Of a stretch of DNA of 27,825 bases, positions 21,168 to 27,825 are shown in pieces. Source of the stretch: a virus; IMG/VR virus record IMGVR_UViG_3300021959_000301, positions 1 through 27,825 of that record. One strand, 5' to 3'. A program made the translations under genes and the position numbers. Each line of letters begins with the position of its first letter. The first letter of the stretch is position 1. Under the pieces are notes generated by a model. That model saw only the letters and a program-made list of their open reading frames with translations. It was not told where the DNA came from and did no database searches.

Positions 21168-21611
21168 CTACTTAGTGAAACCTGCACCAAAGTACAGACC
21201 TATGATTGCTGATACTATATGTGTATCTAGTGGTGTAATTACAAAGCCCTGTGCTGTGCGCCACTGTACTGTTTCTGCTGGACCAAACAACCAGTTCCAG
21301 AATCCACCAGTAGCCTCAGTGTAGCCTACGATTACTCCAACCTCAGGATACCACACTGCTACTAGCTTTGGCAAGACAATAATGCTAAATACTGCAGATA
21401 AAGCTATAAGCCTACGTGTCCAAGCAAAGTGACTGTCAGTCTTACCTGCATCTCTGGCTGCATTAACTTGATCAGCCTTGAAGCTCGCTGTCTGTAGCAT
21501 CATCTTCTGTTGCTCTAGTTTGTTCTTTTGGTTCTGTCCTATGATAGACATGACACCACCAAGTACAGTAGAGAAGAGCATAGTGATTAGTTCAAGGGGT
21601 AAGCCAAACAT
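21168..21611 (-). CDS. Holin-like membrane protein, 147 aa
   Basis: A 147-residue protein with three hydrophobic segments at about 5-25 (LELITMLFSTVLGGVMSIIG), 67-90 (RLIALSAVFSIIVLPKLVAV) and 128-146 (LDTHIVSAIIGLYFGAGF). A charged helix (QNQKNKLEQQKMMLQ) lies between the first two. This layout resembles the three-TM holin-like proteins of marine phages and gene transfer agents. Next to a GH19-type lysin gene it would form the pore that times lysis. An alternative is a virion-associated membrane protein, as the neighbours on both sides look structural. The ATG lies one base after the previous stop, with no separate ribosome-binding site. Confidence 0.7.
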   Translation of the reverse strand: MFGLPLELITMLFSTVLGGVMSIIGQNQKNKLEQQKMMLQTASFKADQVNAARDAGKTDSHFAWTRRLIALSAVFSIIVLPKLVAVWYPEVGVIVGYTEATGGFWNWLFGPAETVQWRTAQGFVITPLDTHIVSAIIGLYFGAGFTK

Positions 21612-21612
21612 G

Positions 21613-23130
21613 TTAGTTACTATTTACTAGACGTACAAGCTCTAGATTTTCCATATCTTCTGAAAATGAAATACCTGCCTTTGTAAGCCATATCTCAAAA
21701 GCCTCGATTGATCTTGGACCTATATCACCATCAACAGTTGCCCCTGCTTTTCTTTGTGCAGCAAACTCATTATTCAGTACTAATTCGTCAGCAAGATCAT
21801 CTTTTCCTTGTGTCCTAAGATCTTCTATTGTGTTTGCCCATCTAGTCTCAGCCTCTCGTGCACCACCACCATGACCTATTGTATCTTTAAGACTATTTGC
21901 ACTTAGAGTATCAGAACCAAACCCTTTCATATCTAGGTAGGCTTTAGTGGCTGCTGTCATAATAGCAGGGTCTGTAGCTACTAACTCTGGATTTGTTACA
22001 AGTAAATCTCCTAAGCCCAAACGTTCAGAAACATCTCTGTAGTTATTCTTTCCAGTGATTTGTATTAGACCTCTGCCTTTATACTTACTACCATCCCCAG
22101 CTTCCGTATTACCCATATTCTCTCTGCCGTAAACTACATCAAATATATCATCACCAGAAGCGTCATTAGGAAGTCTTGCTAACTCTGTAGCGTAATTAGG
22201 GAATTTTTCTATTGCCTGTTCTTTAGTATAACCTCTCTCAACTAATGAAACACCTGATTCTCTTGCTATAGTTGCTTTTAAAGCTGCAACTTCTTCGTCA
22301 GTATAAGTATTAGAAAGTCCTCTTGCCACTTCATCAATAGCACTATTTCTATCTGAGAAATTAGTACCTGCTATTTGCATGTTAGAGGTATTTATTGGTG
22401 CATCAGTACTATATAAGTTTTCGTTTAAGTATTGCTCTGCAGCTACAGATTGTTCTTCTGTAGATCTACTTTCTGGTAAACCCATATCATCGTCTGTAAG
22501 AGATTCCGCTACAGGTCTACTACCAAGTCCTTCTGTCTCAATAGATGTAGGTTCATCCAATACAATGTCTGCATCAGGTGCATCTTTAATAGTTACATCA
22601 GGCTCTTCACTTACCTCAAGCTTAGGTATCTTAACTCTAGAGGATACTTGTCTAGCTGCAGTAGGAAAGGCAAACTCAGTATCACCTGCAACCATGCGTC
22701 TATATTCCTGTAGATCCATCTCATTTTCTCTAGTATCAATATCAAGTCTATTGAGATAGTCTAGCTGTGGTGTTTCTCTTACGTACATCTCAGCAGTATC
22801 AGGATCTACATCTCTGTTCATAGCTTGGAATACATGTACAGGTGTTTTGTACATACCGTACATCTTATCTGAACCCATCTGTACATCTGTAGAGGATTCT
22901 CTTACTGCAGTATCTACTATGTTTGAATCATATACATCATTACTGAGAGCATCAATAAAGTTTAACACAACGTTTTTAGCTGTGGCTGCATCTTGTTCAG
23001 GCTCTTGTTCTACCTGAGGACGCTTCATCAAGCTTTCTTGGTTTACTTCTTTTTCAGCAGGTGCTACTTGGACACCCTTTAAAAGATGTCTTTGGTATAC
23101 TTCATTTGCTATTGTATCTATTGTTGCCAT
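21613..23130 (-). CDS. GH19-type lysin domain fused to a long N-terminal region
   Basis: A 505-residue protein. The C-terminal part (about 270-500) has the glycoside hydrolase 19 / phage endolysin layout: TIARESGVSL with the probable catalytic Glu291, then GRENMGNTEAGDGSKYKGRG (Glu343) leading into LIQITGKNNYRDVSERLG. A closing region (AGATVDGDIGPRSIEAFEIW) resembles a peptidoglycan-binding repeat. GH19 enzymes cut beta-1,4 GlcNAc-containing glycans; phage members degrade peptidoglycan. The first 270 residues are acidic, low in similarity to anything I know, and rich in Asp/Glu. The position inside the structural module suggests either a virion-associated lysin or an endolysin. AAGGTAAATAAAAG precedes the ATG. 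Confidence 0.87.
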   Translation of the reverse strand: MATIDTIANEVYQRHLLKGVQVAPAEKEVNQESLMKRPQVEQEPEQDAATAKNVVLNFIDALSNDVYDSNIVDTAVRESSTDVQMGSDKMYGMYKTPVHVFQAMNRDVDPDTAEMYVRETPQLDYLNRLDIDTRENEMDLQEYRRMVAGDTEFAFPTAARQVSSRVKIPKLEVSEEPDVTIKDAPDADIVLDEPTSIETEGLGSRPVAESLTDDDMGLPESRSTEEQSVAAEQYLNENLYSTDAPINTSNMQIAGTNFSDRNSAIDEVARGLSNTYTDEEVAALKATIARESGVSLVERGYTKEQAIEKFPNYATELARLPNDASGDDIFDVVYGRENMGNTEAGDGSKYKGRGLIQITGKNNYRDVSERLGLGDLLVTNPELVATDPAIMTAATKAYLDMKGFGSDTLSANSLKDTIGHGGGAREAETRWANTIEDLRTQGKDDLADELVLNNEFAAQRKAGATVDGDIGPRSIEAFEIWLTKAGISFSEDMENLELVRLVNSN

Positions 23131-23145
23131 CTTTTATTTACCTTA

Positions 23146-26100
23146 CTAGAATATAGAAGACCAGTTATCAAACACACCGCCTACAACTGCACCTAAGAAT
23201 GTACCTACTGCACTAGAATAAGCAGAATCCTCATTGGAATCATTGTTTATTTTATTTAAAACAAGTGCATGATCTCTGTCTGTTTGTTTCTCTGCACTTG
23301 TCCATGCAAAGTTCATCAAGTCACGCTCCTGCTGCCACAACTCATTTAGACCTTGCACAGTCAAAGAGTTAGCTGCCATAACCTCTTGCATGTTTGCTTC
23401 ATTAAGTGCAGCAGTATTAGCTGTAGCTACGGTCTGTCTCCATACGGTAGTAGCTTGTGCAACTACAAGTTCATTCTGTGCATTAAACATGTCACGCTGG
23501 TTATCAAGCTCAGCTTGGAACTTAGTCATGGTGTTCTCTTCACCAGTGTTAAACTGCTCCATAGCATTAGCTTGTGCTGTATTAAACTGCTGTACCTGTG
23601 TAGACATACCCTCAAAGAACTGGTTGACTTGGTTGATACTCTCAGCGTTAAACTGCATCTGTGCATTCTCTGCAGCTTGATCACTAAAGATACTCTGCAC
23701 TAATGACTGAGCTTCAAACATAACAGCCTGTTGCTCATTATCTAAGTTAGCCATGTCCATCTCTAGGAAGGCTTGTGCTTGCTGTGCTGCAGCTTGTTGG
23801 TTATTGCTAAGGTTAGCCATGTCTACGTTAGCTAACGCAGCACAGTCAGCTAGTAGTTTAGCTTGAGAGTTAGACAGGTTAGCTAGGTCAACATTCTGTG
23901 TTAGCTGTGCGTTCTGTAAGGCACGAGACTGCTCAGCAGTAAAGTTTACGTTGGCTATCTCAGCAATACGCTCAGCCTTAATAATACTTACTTGTTGTTT
24001 ATTACTAAGCTCCTGACCCTTCATAGCAGCTTCTATCTGAGCATTAGCTAGAGCAGTTTGTTGTCTACCTGACATCTCTTCTATACCAATAGTCATTCTA
24101 TTGCTCATATTAAAGATAGCAGTCTGTTGTTCGTTGTTTAGTTCTATCTCTCTTTCAGCTACAGCATTAGCTACATTGAACAAAGCTGTCTGTTGTTTGT
24201 TATCTAGTACTCTACCTTCCATAGCTGCAGTAGCTACAGCATCTTGGATAAACGCCTGTTGCTTACGTGTAGCGTCACCCATGTTAGCTTCAAAGGCTTG
24301 TGTACTATCCAGTACAGCCATCTGCTGCTCATTGGTTAGGTCTTGACCCATCATGGCAGCTTTAACTTGTAAGTTCGATAAGGCTGTCTGCTGTGAGTTA
24401 GACAGGTTAGCCATCTCTACTTCTAAGTTCTGTGTAGATTTAAGTATAGACGTTTGCTGTCTGTTTGTCAAGTTAATATCATTTACTGCAGCATATCGTG
24501 CAGCATTAGAGATTGCTACGTTAGCACTAATACTTAGCTCTTGCCCCTGCAAAGATGCCTTGAATTGTGCAGTGGCTAGTACAGCCTCTTGCTCATTAGA
24601 CAAGTTCTTTAACTGTAAGTTAGCATTGTTCATAGAGTTCTGAATACGTACAGCTTGTTCGTTAGACAAGTTAGCTAACTCAAAGTTCTGTGCAGCAGCA
24701 GCATTAGCTAGAGCTACGGCTTGCTCATTACGAACATTCTCCATATCCATTGCAGCAAAAGTAGATGCATCCTGCTGAGCTATAGGGATAGCACTCTCAA
24801 GTGTAGCTTGTATGATAGCTGCAGAAGCCATAGAGCTATTACCTAAACCACGAGCACTCATGGCTGCATTAGCTTTACGTAAAGCACCAGCCGCCCATGC
24901 AGGTGTACCATCATCGAAGGAAGCCATAAGCTTCTCCATCTGGCCCTGTACAGTAGAGTTAGCGCCTACGTCACCCTTAACAGCTTTAGCTTGTAGCTGT
25001 TGACTAAACGTTGCAGTTGCAGCTTTAGCTGTAGATGCCTCATTAAGAGCTTCAAGTGTTTTAGCTGTAACAATTACTGATTCTTCGTTGATGATCTTAT
25101 TTACATCTACTACTTCATCAGAACCCACAACAGTTTCTTCTGCTGTTATCTCAGGTACAAACTCAGACTTCTTCTCTTCTGCTGTAGCAAACTCATCAAA
25201 CTTAGCAGCATCCTTTACTATAGTTGCTTCTTGTGCTGCTATTTGTGTTGCTGGTAAAGTGTAGTCTGTTGATGCTGTGGCTTTAGGAGTATCCGTTGCA
25301 AACGTCTGTGCATCAACATCACCTATATCACCTATTGCAGTTTCTTTTTCTACCTTTTGTTCTTCAGATGTAGTGTATCCCCCAAGGTCTGCAAAAAGTT
25401 GAGCACTAGGAAACTCTTCTGAGTTCTGTTTTAGCTCACCTACAATAGTACCTGTTTGAATAGCTTTATCTACAGCAGCAGATGCTTGTTCATATGCAGC
25501 ATTGAGAACTTTATAGGCTTCTGTATCACCGTCTAGCTGTGCTTTAATCATACCTGCTTGCATACGGGTACGTTCTTCATTTATGCGAACTACATCGTCT
25601 TCTGTAAGCACTACGTTATAAGAGTCTAATTTAGCTGGGTCTTTAAACTCACCTTGAAGCTGGGCTAAATCGCCTGGCGTCATGGTTTGAGCTTTCATTT
25701 TAGCATCTTCAGATAATGTACCTGTAGCAGCTTCAATGTTTGCTAATTCTGTTTTTACATCTGTTAAAGAAGTCTCAGCATCATATGTCTCAGCACGATC
25801 AGCTACAGCGTCCTGCTCAATCTGAGCTTGACGTTGTTCTAACTTATCAAAAAAGTCTCTACGTATCCCTAGTTGTTCTCTACTAAGTGACTGCTCATCA
25901 GCTTGCATAAGAGTTTCATAAGGTAATAAAATAAAATCAAACTCTGGTAGTGGGTATTTCTCTTGAAGCTCTTGATCACTAAACTTATTAAGGTAAGCCA
26001 TAGTAGCTTTAACTGCAGGGTCTTCTACTGCATCTGCAGCCTGTGCTTGCTTAACTAAGAGTGTAGCTGCAGTTACTACTTGACCAGTACCCTCATCAAT

Positions 26101-27195
26101 AAGCTGATTGTCTTCTACCTTCAGGCCATACACTGTAGGCTGTGATAGTACAGAGCTAGGGTTAGTTATAGCTTTACCTAGAGCCTCACTCGTAGAGGGG
26201 ATCTCTGTAGTTTCAAACTGTTTCTGCTTAGTTGATACGTCAGCCTGTGTCTGCGTAGTTAAAAGTTCAGCATCTTCTACATTCTCAAGAAGCACATTGT
26301 ACGCATCTGTGTCAGATACAATGTTAGACCCTCTGATATTTCGGAACGCTGTCTGTGCGGCTCTCGCTACTGTATCTGCAGCAGATGTATTAGCTTGAGG
26401 GACAGACATAGTTTGACCATTATTAAAGGTAACAGTCCAGTTATATGCGCTACCTGTTACTTCATATCCATCACCTGTAGGTATATTATCCCGATCAGCA
26501 ATAATGTTTTGAAAATCAGCCTGAGCTAAATAGTTTGTACCATTTACGGAATCTACACCCGTACCAAAGTTCTCACCTAGTTCTTCTTTAAGTGCTTCAA
26601 AAGTAGGAAACTTTAATCTACCTGTTTCTGCATCTACTGTAGAGTTTCCTTCAGGAGCTTCAGTACCACTTAATGCTTTCTGTGCCTCTGTAAGTGTACC
26701 CATAGCATCACTGTAGGCTGTCTGTGCAGCGTCTAAATCAACAGAGGGCTGTGTAGTTTCAGGGGTAGGTGTGCCCTCTACGATAACTTGAGAGCCTTCT
26801 GGTGGTGTTACACCGTCATCAGCAGAAGATCTAGAAAAGTCAGGTACTCCTCTATCCCCTGCATAAGCATCACTAGCCCTATCAAATACAAAGTCACCTT
26901 CATCTTCTACTGTTCCAGTAGTAGTGTCCGTAGATACATCAGGTGTTATTCTAGATACGGTCTTATAACCTTCCGGTGTTGTACTACCACCTTCTTGCAT
27001 ACCCATGCCAGACAAAGGGCCACCCTCTACACGTTGCTTAGCTATCTCAGCGTAACGGCCTATCTTAGATGCTGCACTAGGGCTAGACGCTAAGAATAAA
27101 TCCATGTCATCCTTCTGCGCTGGGCCTGTGTATCCCATCTCACTAAGTAGTTGATGTGTTTGTTGGTTACTAAAACCTTTAAACTGTTTTGCCAT
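23146..27195 (-). CDS. Giant repeat-containing virion protein, 1349 aa
   Basis: A 1349-residue protein with three regions. Residues 1-700 are acidic and Thr/Asp-rich, with segments such as FEALKEELGENFGTGVD. Residues about 770-835 hold a conserved-looking helical block (AAGALRKANAAMSARGLGN, then SSMASAAIIQATLESAIPI). Residues 838-1172 hold about fifteen copies of a 22-residue repeat with consensus (L/M)-A-N-L-S-N-x-Q-Q-x-A, helical and Gln/Asn/Ala-rich. A Gln/Asn-rich helical stretch and a Gly-rich end (GTFLGAVVGGVFDNW) follow. The repeat predicts a long regular alpha-helical rod or layered bundle. I recall comparable proteins in marine phages annotated only as structural. An internal tube, tail-fibre shaft or ejection role are all possible. 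Confidence 0.85.
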   Translation of the reverse strand: MAKQFKGFSNQQTHQLLSEMGYTGPAQKDDMDLFLASSPSAASKIGRYAEIAKQRVEGGPLSGMGMQEGGSTTPEGYKTVSRITPDVSTDTTTGTVEDEGDFVFDRASDAYAGDRGVPDFSRSSADDGVTPPEGSQVIVEGTPTPETTQPSVDLDAAQTAYSDAMGTLTEAQKALSGTEAPEGNSTVDAETGRLKFPTFEALKEELGENFGTGVDSVNGTNYLAQADFQNIIADRDNIPTGDGYEVTGSAYNWTVTFNNGQTMSVPQANTSAADTVARAAQTAFRNIRGSNIVSDTDAYNVLLENVEDAELLTTQTQADVSTKQKQFETTEIPSTSEALGKAITNPSSVLSQPTVYGLKVEDNQLIDEGTGQVVTAATLLVKQAQAADAVEDPAVKATMAYLNKFSDQELQEKYPLPEFDFILLPYETLMQADEQSLSREQLGIRRDFFDKLEQRQAQIEQDAVADRAETYDAETSLTDVKTELANIEAATGTLSEDAKMKAQTMTPGDLAQLQGEFKDPAKLDSYNVVLTEDDVVRINEERTRMQAGMIKAQLDGDTEAYKVLNAAYEQASAAVDKAIQTGTIVGELKQNSEEFPSAQLFADLGGYTTSEEQKVEKETAIGDIGDVDAQTFATDTPKATASTDYTLPATQIAAQEATIVKDAAKFDEFATAEEKKSEFVPEITAEETVVGSDEVVDVNKIINEESVIVTAKTLEALNEASTAKAATATFSQQLQAKAVKGDVGANSTVQGQMEKLMASFDDGTPAWAAGALRKANAAMSARGLGNSSMASAAIIQATLESAIPIAQQDASTFAAMDMENVRNEQAVALANAAAAQNFELANLSNEQAVRIQNSMNNANLQLKNLSNEQEAVLATAQFKASLQGQELSISANVAISNAARYAAVNDINLTNRQQTSILKSTQNLEVEMANLSNSQQTALSNLQVKAAMMGQDLTNEQQMAVLDSTQAFEANMGDATRKQQAFIQDAVATAAMEGRVLDNKQQTALFNVANAVAEREIELNNEQQTAIFNMSNRMTIGIEEMSGRQQTALANAQIEAAMKGQELSNKQQVSIIKAERIAEIANVNFTAEQSRALQNAQLTQNVDLANLSNSQAKLLADCAALANVDMANLSNNQQAAAQQAQAFLEMDMANLDNEQQAVMFEAQSLVQSIFSDQAAENAQMQFNAESINQVNQFFEGMSTQVQQFNTAQANAMEQFNTGEENTMTKFQAELDNQRDMFNAQNELVVAQATTVWRQTVATANTAALNEANMQEVMAANSLTVQGLNELWQQERDLMNFAWTSAEKQTDRDHALVLNKINNDSNEDSAYSSAVGTFLGAVVGGVFDNWSSIF
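23680..24684 (-). repeat. About fifteen degenerate 22-residue coding repeats
   Basis: Within the 1349-residue protein, residues 838-1172 break into units starting at FELANLSNEQ and ending at MANLDNEQQ. Examples are EMANLSNSQQTALSNLQ, DLTNEQQMAVLD, VLDNKQQTALFN, ELNNEQQTAIFN, EMSGRQQTALANAQ and ELSNKQQVSIIK. Most units are 21-23 residues, a few 26. The core is N-L-S-N-x-Q-Q-x-A. The DNA is too diverged for exact repeats, so the copies are old and held by selection on the protein. Confidence 0.85.
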
Positions 27196-27201
27196 TATTC
27201 T

Positions 27202-27669
27202 TTATCCATTCACTACTTCGTTTAAACCCCAGATCATAGCACCTGTACCACCTACAAATAGTATTACACCTACTGCTAAAGATATACCCCAGAACAATCT
27301 ATCTCTAGCTTTGGCTTGTGCCTCTAGTGCTTCTTTATGTCTTTGCCTAGCTGCAGCTTGCTCTTTTACGACAAGATCCCACATGCCAGGTGGTCCATAT
27401 AGTTGACAAGCGGACCTTAGCTCATCCATACATTCTTTATGTTTCATCTTAGCTTGAGCTATAGCAAAGCCCTCTTCTTCAGATGAGCTTAGTCTACCTA
27501 GTGGGCCTTTGTGTGCACCCTTCTCAGCTAATTGTATCTCACTGTCAAGCTTTGCAAGCTTACCAAAGTGAGGTAGTAAGTCTGCTACATCACTACCAGC
27601 TTTAACTGCAGAACTAACTGCACCAGCTATCTGAGTAACTGCACCTGCTAAAGCTAATACTTCTATCAT
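27202..27669 (-). CDS. Putative membrane protein with two hydrophobic ends, 155 aa
   Basis: A 155-residue protein with a moderately hydrophobic N-terminus (VLALAGAVTQIAGAVSSAV, about 4-22). A charged helical middle carries a long Ala/Arg/Glu helix (AAARQRHKEALEAQAKARDR), and there is a clear transmembrane segment at about 128-149 (FWGISLAVGVILFVGGTGAM). I recall proteins of this shape in many phage late regions with no settled name; some are annotated as spanin or holin partners. In a late operon with a lysin and a holin-like gene, a lysis accessory or envelope-anchored virion role is possible. Two cysteines (KECMDELRSACQ) lie in the middle. Ribosome-binding site weak (AGGG). Confidence 0.75.
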   Translation of the reverse strand: MIEVLALAGAVTQIAGAVSSAVKAGSDVADLLPHFGKLAKLDSEIQLAEKGAHKGPLGRLSSSEEEGFAIAQAKMKHKECMDELRSACQLYGPPGMWDLVVKEQAAARQRHKEALEAQAKARDRLFWGISLAVGVILFVGGTGAMIWGLNEVVNG

Positions 27670-27683
27670 TATGGCAAACCCTA

Positions 27684-27825
27684 TTATTCATTACGAGATG
27701 CCATCTTTTCTACTGATGATCTTATTGCTTTTATGTTTTCGTCAATACGGGCAAGTGCTACTGCTTGACTTTGCACAGAGTCTTCTAACCTGCCCATACG
27801 TTGTTCTATTGCTACGATGTCTTCT
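27684..27825 (-). CDS. Partial coiled-coil protein, 5' end beyond window
   Basis: An open frame enters from the right edge and stops at TAA (27684-27686), giving 46 residues of a C-terminus: EDIVAIEQRMGRLEDSVQSQ, then a helix ending KMASRNE. Hydrophobic residues recur at heptad-like spacing, so it is a coiled coil. It lies 14 bases upstream of the 155-residue gene in the same direction and belongs to the same operon. Similar short coiled-coil proteins often precede holin-like genes in phage late regions, but the visible part is too short to assign a function. Confidence 0.7.
   Translation of the reverse strand, partial: EDIVAIEQRMGRLEDSVQSQAVALARIDENIKAIRSSVEKMASRNE

Noticed and set aside
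21158-21190. TTG-initiated N-terminal extension of the 220-aa protein
   Set aside because: ATG 21157 has an AGGA site at proper distance; the extension would start inside the preceding gene with a TTG.
23680-24684. CRISPR-like array or DNA satellite
   Set aside because: The periodicity is in the protein; DNA units are diverged, of variable length and in frame, with no identical repeats or spacers.
23353-26398. Several plus-strand open frames of 60-116 codons opposite the giant repeat protein
   Set aside because: They mirror the repeat composition of the minus-strand gene, lack ribosome-binding sites, and overlap a 1349-codon gene of clear operon context.

Overview
This window looks like part of the genome of a tailed marine podovirus-like phage that infects an alphaproteobacterium, of the type represented by SAR116 phage HMO-2011. 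The main evidence is a family-A DNA polymerase whose centre carries a DnaJ-type CxxCxGxG zinc finger, a feature I recall as the hallmark of HMO-2011-type phages. Supporting evidence is the set of co-encoded genes: tyrosine integrase, ThyX, class II ribonucleotide reductase, MazG, DUF3310, a T7 gp3-like endonuclease, and giant internal virion-like proteins. No host gene, tRNA, rRNA, insertion sequence or CRISPR array is visible. Taxon and host are inferences from gene content.

Layout. Two convergent gene arms meet at a bidirectional intrinsic terminator near 14.87 kb. The plus-strand arm (1-14861) is the metabolism and replication arm. It starts inside a DNA cytosine-5 methyltransferase and continues through a cluster of very small genes (0.7-2.05 kb), many of them membrane peptides. 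Next come the integrase, a zinc-finger/TOPRIM primase, a 41-residue basic protein resembling ribosome-rescue factor ArfA, a zinc-ribbon T5orf172-type protein, ThyX, more small genes, a DnaB-like helicase and the polymerase. A gap after the polymerase holds a near-consensus extended -10 promoter. It is followed by a possible ssDNA-binding protein, a Cas4/RecB-like Fe-S nuclease, the Holliday-junction endonuclease, small conserved proteins, DUF3310, MazG, NrdJ and three small genes.

The minus-strand arm (14895-27825, transcribed right to left) is the distal part of a late operon. In transcription order it holds a partial coiled-coil protein, a membrane protein, a 1349-residue protein with about fifteen 22-residue repeats, a 505-residue protein ending in a GH19-type lysin domain, a holin-like membrane protein, a 220-residue acidic-tailed protein, and two large internal virion-like proteins (631 and 1231 residues). 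Capsid, portal, terminase and tail genes are not in the window.

How the genes work together. Primase, helicase, polymerase, the Cas4-like exonuclease and the gp3-like resolvase form a replication and recombination set. ThyX, NrdJ, MazG and DUF3310 belong with nucleotide supply. The methyltransferase probably modifies phage DNA. The integrase implies a capacity for lysogeny. The late arm plausibly supplies the DNA-ejection apparatus and lysis functions. Gene packing is extreme: most neighbours overlap by 1-23 bases (ATGA, TAATG), so translational coupling is likely, and there is no stretch above 300 bases without a gene. The least explained parts are the ArfA-like peptide, the micro-membrane-protein cluster, the 22-residue repeat protein and the duplicated N-terminal motif of the 1231-residue protein.
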